Shown here piece by piece: positions 37,477 to 41,998 of a stretch of 41,998 nucleotides of DNA. How positions within the stretch are numbered: the first letter of the stretch is position 1; every line of letters starts with the position of its first letter. The position numbers were made by a program, and so were the translations under genes. The notes beneath the pieces are model-generated. The model searched no databases and had not been told where the DNA came from. It saw only the letters and a list, made by a program, of their open reading frames with translations. The stretch lies in the IMG/VR virus record IMGVR_UViG_3300022890_000048, positions 1-41,998 of that record; one strand, given 5' to 3'. Source of the stretch: a virus.

Positions 37477-38733
37477 ATGGAAAAATTAGTAGTGGTAATA
37501 ATGGGGCAGAACTGTGAGAAGTTTATAGGTATGGCCCTGGATTCTGTTTCGGATGCAGACGAAATAATTTATTGTGATGGGGGAAGCACAGATGATACAC
37601 TGCACATAGTGGGTAATAATTTCGATCCAGATGACAAAACTATCAGTGGGGAGATAATAGAAAACAAGTATGATCAAGAAGATAAACAGATGAATGGAAA
37701 ACAAAGGAACTTTTATTTAGACCATTTAAAGAAGAAATATCCCGGTTGGTGGTGCTTGGCTATAGATGCAGACGAAGTAGTAGAAGACTTAACTAAGATT
37801 AAAGAGTTCATACAAAAAGCAGATCCAGAAAGATTATACAACCCAAAGATGAGGCATTTTATTGGAGACTTAGGACACGAAGATGCAACAGTGCCTGAAC
37901 ATTTTGTATATGGAAGATTATTTAAAATAAAGAGTGAATTGGAATATCCCTTGAGAGAACATTCAATAATAGTAATGGGAAAGAGAAGCGTAGATTATGT
38001 TAATGTCCGACCAACAACCATCTGGCACATGGCTTATTGCTCAGCATGTTGGGATTACAAAAAGAGATATAAAAACCACCTGGCAAAGTCAAAGATGCAT
38101 TCCCCGGAATTCTTAGATCATTGGTATAAAGACCATTTATTCGGACAGTACCCAAAAAGCCCAGTTAACCCATTGGATATCCCAGAAACAATATTGAAAG
38201 AATTTGAAATAGATAAGGATGAGTTTTATTTTCAAAATAGAGGATTAGAATTAAGGCATTTTCTTATGTTTAAGAATTGGTTTGATAAGTTTAATCCTAA
38301 GAGGGTGTTAGAATTTGGATGTGGATTTGGGCCATACGGAGTTGCAGCAACATATCTTGGATGCAAATACTCAGGAGTAGAAATAAGTAAGTATGCTACA
38401 TTAAAGAATCCGTTCTCATTGGATCTCATCAGGGGAGATATAACTAATGATTTGACACTCCCGGAATCTGACTTAGTCCTTGTGATAGATGTCCTGGAAC
38501 ATTTAGAGGAAGAAGAATTAAATAAAACATTGGGTAATATTGCTAAACACGGAAAGAACTATGTCTTTTCAATACCATATTTTGGTGATCCAAACCTTGA
38601 AGCAGATCCAACACATAAGATTAAACAGAAAAAAGAGTGGTGGGTAAAGAAACTTGAAAAGCATTTTAAAATAAAAGAAGTACCAAGTAATTGGTTGTTT
38701 AAAGAACAAATGTTGATAGGAGAGAAAAAATGA
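37477..38733 (+). CDS. GT2-like glycosyltransferase fused to class I methyltransferase
   Basis: A 418-residue two-domain protein. Residues 1-210 are GT-A/GT2-like: CDGGSTDDTLHIV near residue 28 and AIDADEVVEDL near residue 95 (DxD-like metal site). Residues about 260-418 are an AdoMet methyltransferase: VLEFGCGFGPYGVAATYLG (motif I), then LVIDVLEHLEEEEL (motif IV-type). It could add a sugar and then methylate the glycan. Overlaps the epimerase start by ATGA. Confidence 0.8.
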   Translation: MEKLVVVIMGQNCEKFIGMALDSVSDADEIIYCDGGSTDDTLHIVGNNFDPDDKTISGEIIENKYDQEDKQMNGKQRNFYLDHLKKKYPGWWCLAIDADEVVEDLTKIKEFIQKADPERLYNPKMRHFIGDLGHEDATVPEHFVYGRLFKIKSELEYPLREHSIIVMGKRSVDYVNVRPTTIWHMAYCSACWDYKKRYKNHLAKSKMHSPEFLDHWYKDHLFGQYPKSPVNPLDIPETILKEFEIDKDEFYFQNRGLELRHFLMFKNWFDKFNPKRVLEFGCGFGPYGVAATYLGCKYSGVEISKYATLKNPFSLDLIRGDITNDLTLPESDLVLVIDVLEHLEEEELNKTLGNIAKHGKNYVFSIPYFGDPNLEADPTHKIKQKKEWWVKKLEKHFKIKEVPSNWLFKEQMLIGEKK

Positions 38734-39539
38734 AAGTATTAATTACTGGAAGTCAAGGATTTGTAGGGCACAATCTATACAGAAGACTTGAGAAAATGGG
38801 ACTTAAGGTTTTTGGTGTGGATAAAGTAAATAACAAATATAAGCAGAACTTCAAAAAGATGGACTTAACAAAAGAAAAAATAAAAGAGAAGTTTGATTTG
38901 ATATTCCATCTCGCATCAGATGTCGGAGGAGCAAATTATATTAATGGAGACAATTACAAGTACGACATCTTATCAAACAACATGAAGATCGATTTAAACA
39001 TTGTAGAATATTGTAAAAAGAAAAAAGTGAACTTAGTTTATTTTTCAAGTTCATGTGCTACAGAAGGACAAAATACTTATGGAATTAGCAAGAATTTATC
39101 TGAAGAATTAATCTTGAATTCTGGAATAACCTTTTTAATAGTGCGTCCACAAAATATCTATGGTCCCGGAGATAGAAAAAGAGGAGTTAAAGAACAAGTT
39201 ATAATGGCTTTATTTAGAAAGATACTGCATGAAAAAGAAATAATTCTTTGGAATGGAAGATCTATGCGTAGTTTTATTCATGTGGAAGAGTTATTAGATA
39301 GAATCTTTGTTGCGTGTCAATACCCAAATCATATAGAGGAAATTGGTGGTGAATGGATAACAATAAGGAAACTTGCAGAAAAGATAATGAAAGTATGTTC
39401 TGAGAAAAAAAATGTTATTGATGAAAAAATATATGAAAAGAAGAAAAGATATTTGAATTTTAAAAAGACAGAAATTAAATTGATGGATGGATTAAAGGAG
39501 GTTTACGATGACTACATTAATAATGCCCACAAGAAATAA
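38730..39539 (+). CDS. NAD-dependent sugar epimerase/dehydratase (extended SDR)
   Basis: A 269-residue protein. The NAD-binding TGSQGFVGHNL lies at residues 6-16, the DLTKEKIKEKFDLIFHLAS region follows, and the catalytic Y-x-x-x-K (TYGISKNLSEEL) is near residue 117 after SSSCATEG. Such enzymes convert NDP-sugars (epimerase or dehydratase). It supplies the nearby transferases with a changed sugar donor. The 3' end overlaps the next gene by 32 bases. Confidence 0.85.
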   Translation: MKVLITGSQGFVGHNLYRRLEKMGLKVFGVDKVNNKYKQNFKKMDLTKEKIKEKFDLIFHLASDVGGANYINGDNYKYDILSNNMKIDLNIVEYCKKKKVNLVYFSSSCATEGQNTYGISKNLSEELILNSGITFLIVRPQNIYGPGDRKRGVKEQVIMALFRKILHEKEIILWNGRSMRSFIHVEELLDRIFVACQYPNHIEEIGGEWITIRKLAEKIMKVCSEKKNVIDEKIYEKKKRYLNFKKTEIKLMDGLKEVYDDYINNAHKK

Positions 39540-40152
39540 TAAAGAATCTTTCAGACAAGCAATGATGTCTATATTAGAAACAGTGGATGAAGAATACAAA
39601 TTGATAATAGTAGAATCAGAAAGCACAGATGGAACTGCACAATTGGCAGATAGCTATGCAAACAATCATGAACACATAGAGGTATACCATACAAAGAAAG
39701 CCGGATTAGTTAAAGCATTCAACTTCGGCATGAGAAAAGCCAAAGGGGATGTTTGTTTAATTCATGATGACGTGATCTTCCCAAGATTATATAAAAAGTG
39801 TTGGTTAAGAGAATTAAAGAAATTGAAAGGGCCAAATGTTGGAATAATAACCTGTGTAAATGGTGGGGGATTGAGCGGACCAGACTATTTAAACGGGCTT
39901 TATTGGGTTGGAACCTGGTGCATGTACATCCCAGAAGAAACAAGAAAAGAGATTGGAGTATTAGATGGAACATTTAAAGTAGGGGACGACATAGATTATT
40001 CGTATAGAGTTATCAATGCTGGAAAGAAGATAATCATTGCAGACTTTTCAGTAAATCATCACAGAACAGGATCCCATGTAGAAGATCAAGGAGACTTCCA
40101 CGAGTTAGTAGTCAAAATGGGAAATAAATTCAAGAAGAAACACAACCGATGA
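39508..40152 (+). CDS. GT2-family glycosyltransferase
   Basis: A 214-residue GT-A enzyme. The start MTTLIMPTRNNKESFRQAM is the usual GT2 opening; VESESTDGTAQLAD binds the nucleotide, GDVCLIHDDVIFP carries the metal-binding Asp pair near residue 87, and KVGDDIDYSYRV holds the catalytic ED-like site. ATG 39508 is chosen for a perfect AAGGAGG eight bases upstream. Compact, without membrane helices. Confidence 0.85.
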   Translation: MTTLIMPTRNNKESFRQAMMSILETVDEEYKLIIVESESTDGTAQLADSYANNHEHIEVYHTKKAGLVKAFNFGMRKAKGDVCLIHDDVIFPRLYKKCWLRELKKLKGPNVGIITCVNGGGLSGPDYLNGLYWVGTWCMYIPEETRKEIGVLDGTFKVGDDIDYSYRVINAGKKIIIADFSVNHHRTGSHVEDQGDFHELVVKMGNKFKKKHNR

Positions 40153-40994
40153 TATCAATAGACATAGCAACAAGAGATCGACCATGTGAACTGGCATTAT
40201 TACTGCAAAGTTTAAGAACCCAAACGCACCAAGAGTTCGATATTTTTATTTTGGATGACATGTCTGGAACTCCATTAAATAATTATCATTTCTTAAATAT
40301 GATTATCGCAAGAATGAAATTAGAAGGGCATAAAATTAGTGTAGAAAGAACAGAATACAATCATGGAGTAAGTAAAGCCAGACACGTATTAGCAGAAAAG
40401 TCAATGGATTATGAGTATATTTTAAGAGTAGATGATGATGTAATTCTTGCAAAGGATTATCTGGAAAGAATGTTAAAAGTAATAAAAGCAGGATATGATA
40501 TAGCAAGCGGAGTAACTCCGACAATGGGCCCGCAATTTATTAGAAACTCCAAGATGGTAGAAAAGGCAAACGAAGTATGTTTCGAGGGAGATAAAATAGT
40601 ATATGACGGTGACGACTGTGGAATAGAATATACAGATGACAAGATCGTACCAGCTGACCATTTCAGATCATGCGCACTCATCAAAAGGGAAGTGCATAAA
40701 CAAGTCAAGTATTGGCCAACAAGACTGACAAAGCACGGATATAGGGAAGAAACCCTCTTCAGTTTCAACGCGGTCATGAAAGGATTCAAGATTGGTGTTG
40801 ATTTGGGGGCAAATGCATGGCATTTGATGACCCCCTCTGGAGGAGAGAGATTCGCCGAGTCAAATCAGATGATCCAACAGAACCAAAAGATGTTAAACGA
40901 ATTTATCGCTGAAAATAGGGCCGAACTAAAAGCCAATTTCAAAGGAAAGGTAAGCAAACTTAAACTAAAGAAGGAAACAAACTTAGTAAAATGA
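40149..40994 (+). CDS. GT2-type glycosyltransferase
   Basis: A 281-residue GT-A enzyme. Motifs: IATRDRPCELALLLQSL at the start, FILDDMSGT, EYILRVDDDVILAKDYL with a triple Asp near residue 98, and HGYREETLFSFNAVMKG near residue 200 (donor/acceptor ED motif). The C-terminus is basic and coiled. Coupled by ATGA to the ClpP-like gene. Confidence 0.85.
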   Translation: MISIDIATRDRPCELALLLQSLRTQTHQEFDIFILDDMSGTPLNNYHFLNMIIARMKLEGHKISVERTEYNHGVSKARHVLAEKSMDYEYILRVDDDVILAKDYLERMLKVIKAGYDIASGVTPTMGPQFIRNSKMVEKANEVCFEGDKIVYDGDDCGIEYTDDKIVPADHFRSCALIKREVHKQVKYWPTRLTKHGYREETLFSFNAVMKGFKIGVDLGANAWHLMTPSGGERFAESNQMIQQNQKMLNEFIAENRAELKANFKGKVSKLKLKKETNLVK

Positions 40995-41557
40995 TTGGGC
41001 AAGGAGAGGAGAAGAAAGAACCAAAACCGAGCAAGACGACGATAACAAAGACTCCGATTGGGTACAAATACTTTGTCGTTTTTCCGAACACCATAGATGA
41101 CGAAGCCCCGGAATTTTTAGATCTGGTAAACCTCTTGAACAAGGCGTCAGAGAAAGATGAGGTGGAGCTTGTTCTAAATTGTCGCGGGGGTTCTGTTGAT
41201 ACCACAGTATTAATAGTAAATACTATAAGAGAATCAAAGGCAACCGTGACCACGATTTTAAATGGGGGGGCGTATTCTGGTGGTTCGTGCATCTTTCTTG
41301 CTGGGGATAAAAAGATAGTCAAACCAAATTCCTCTTTCATGGCCCATTACTATAGTTCTGAGGTTAGGGGGAAAGGAACAGATTTGGAATCTCGGGCAGA
41401 CTTTTGCAAGAAGCAGATGGGGGCTTTTTATAGGGACATCTACAAGGGGTTCTTATCGGATAAAGAGATCGACGACGTTTTATCTGGAAAGGATATCTGG
41501 CTGCTTGGGACGCAAGTAGAAAGGAGATTAAAAAGGGGAAGGGGCAAAAAACAATGA
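40991..41557 (+). CDS. ClpP-like serine protease
   Basis: A 188-residue protein with the ClpP/crotonase fold: VELVLNCRGGSVDTTVLIVN (oxyanion region), NGGAYSGGSCIFLAGD with the candidate catalytic Ser near residue 95, and SSFMAHYYSS with the catalytic His near residue 118. The end is basic. No ClpX-type ATPase is nearby. In tailed phages ClpP-like enzymes are often prohead proteases, but here one already exists at 12899, and this gene sits in the sugar operon. It may process surface or envelope proteins. Confidence 0.8.
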   Translation: MIGQGEEKKEPKPSKTTITKTPIGYKYFVVFPNTIDDEAPEFLDLVNLLNKASEKDEVELVLNCRGGSVDTTVLIVNTIRESKATVTTILNGGAYSGGSCIFLAGDKKIVKPNSSFMAHYYSSEVRGKGTDLESRADFCKKQMGAFYRDIYKGFLSDKEIDDVLSGKDIWLLGTQVERRLKRGRGKKQ

Positions 41558-41772
41558 AAAAAGCAAGCGAAACACATAAGAAACCAGACTTTAATCAGAA
41601 GGCAATAAAGGACTTTGCAGACTTGGATGTAGTATCTGGCGGAGGATATCTGTGTATGCTAAAGAAGAATAATGGAGAAGTGCACTTATTCACAAACATA
41701 AATTCAAAGGAGATGATAGATAGTTGCGAGAAAGAGTTTTCAGATATCATCAAGAAGTGGGGGAAACGATGA
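41554..41772 (+). CDS. Hypothetical protein, 72 aa
   Basis: Basic start (MKKASETHKKPDFNQKAIKD), then a beta-rich part (GGGYLCMLKKNNGEVHLFTN) and a helical end. No named family. Overlaps the ClpP-like gene and the split glycosyltransferase gene by ATGA, so it belongs to the same operon. Confidence 0.5.
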   Translation: MKKASETHKKPDFNQKAIKDFADLDVVSGGGYLCMLKKNNGEVHLFTNINSKEMIDSCEKEFSDIIKKWGKR

Positions 41773-41998
41773 TTAATATAATCGGAACAATTTGGGGCAC
41801 ACAAGGATATGCAATCCATTCAAGAAACCTTGCTCGGGCAATAGATAATGAATGTGGGGCTAAGTTAACAACAGACCTAATACAAGGATGGGAAACTCAA
41901 GTCAACGATCAAGAGTTAAAAATGTTAAAGGAAAATGGAGAATATGACACCAATATCATAATCGCACAGCCAAATGCCTGGAGAATGTATACTGAAAG
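41769..41998 (+). CDS. Split GT4 glycosyltransferase, N-terminal half (5' part of gene)
   Basis: Starts MINIIGTIWGTQGYAIHSRN, where the Gly loop (GTQGYAIHSRNLARA) is the acceptor-side glycine motif of GT-B enzymes. The frame continues past the window end into bases 1-271 with no break, giving 139 residues. Coupled by ATGA to the previous gene. See the entry at 1-271 for the break by the HNH gene. Confidence 0.8.
   Translation, partial: MINIIGTIWGTQGYAIHSRNLARAIDNECGAKLTTDLIQGWETQVNDQELKMLKENGEYDTNIIIAQPNAWRMYTE
41918..41998. repeat. 81-bp terminal direct repeat, right copy
   Basis: Exact copy of bases 1-81; I compared them base by base across both ends. The unique genome is thus 41,917 bp. 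Either a true circle or a circularly permuted, headful-packaged genome would give this. Confidence 0.95.

Overview
The window looks like the complete genome of an uncultivated tailed virus (siphovirus-like, HK97-fold head, class Caudoviricetes). The first 81 bases are repeated exactly as the last 81 bases, so the assembly closes on itself and the unique length is 41,917 bp. A glycosyltransferase gene runs across the join. Every gene I accept is on the + strand and most are packed with ATGA or TAATG overlaps. The host is most likely an AT-rich archaeon, and a DPANN-type host would fit. The main evidence is a set of TTTAAAAA/TTTATAAA boxes lying about 25 bases upstream of start codons, which is the layout of leaderless archaeal transcripts. 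Genes inside operons instead use GGAGG-type ribosome binding sites. Nothing in the sequence names the host more precisely.

Layout. 1-1393: end of a glycosyltransferase gene split in two by an HNH endonuclease gene. 1497-3566: a small operon with a TM2 membrane protein, coiled-coil proteins and a protein whose GC-rich C-terminus looks like the variable region of a diversity-generating retroelement. 3681-7952: ParB-methyltransferase fusion, small terminase, second methyltransferase and large terminase. 8005-12844: portal-MuF fusion, a repeat-rich fibre-like protein, a C1q-like protein and small proteins. 12899-17870: prohead protease/scaffold, decoration protein, major capsid protein, connector proteins and an intruding HNH gene. 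17886-27810: tail tube, tail chaperones linked by a -1 frameshift, tape measure, tail tip and hub proteins, adhesin-like proteins, a His-rich fibre and two small membrane proteins. 27952-30117: further fibre/adhesin proteins and an acidic membrane-anchored protein. 30214-35321: an accessory region of very small, often zinc-binding proteins, two SWIM proteins and HNH nucleases, with a dense regulatory stretch near 30.6-31.0 kb. 35326-35563: a tRNA-like gene followed by hairpins. 36001-41998: a putative regulator, then a glycosylation island (GT4, GT2-methyltransferase fusion, epimerase, two GT2-type enzymes, a ClpP-like protease and the split GT4).

How it works together. The virus makes its own virion and packaging motor and modifies its DNA. 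It carries no DNA polymerase, helicase, primase, reverse transcriptase or integrase that I can see, so replication must lean on the host. Many fibre and adhesin genes, a possible hypervariable C-type-lectin-like protein and a sugar-transfer cassette suggest that recognising and remodelling cell surfaces is central to its biology.

The observations most worth a second look are the orphan DGR-like variable region (2784-2880), the glycosyltransferase split by an HNH gene between near-identical 12-base repeats (41769 through 1393), the frameshift signal at 19137-19200, the tRNA-like gene with a non-canonical core (35326-35409), and the regulatory/non-coding stretch at 30.6-31.0 kb.
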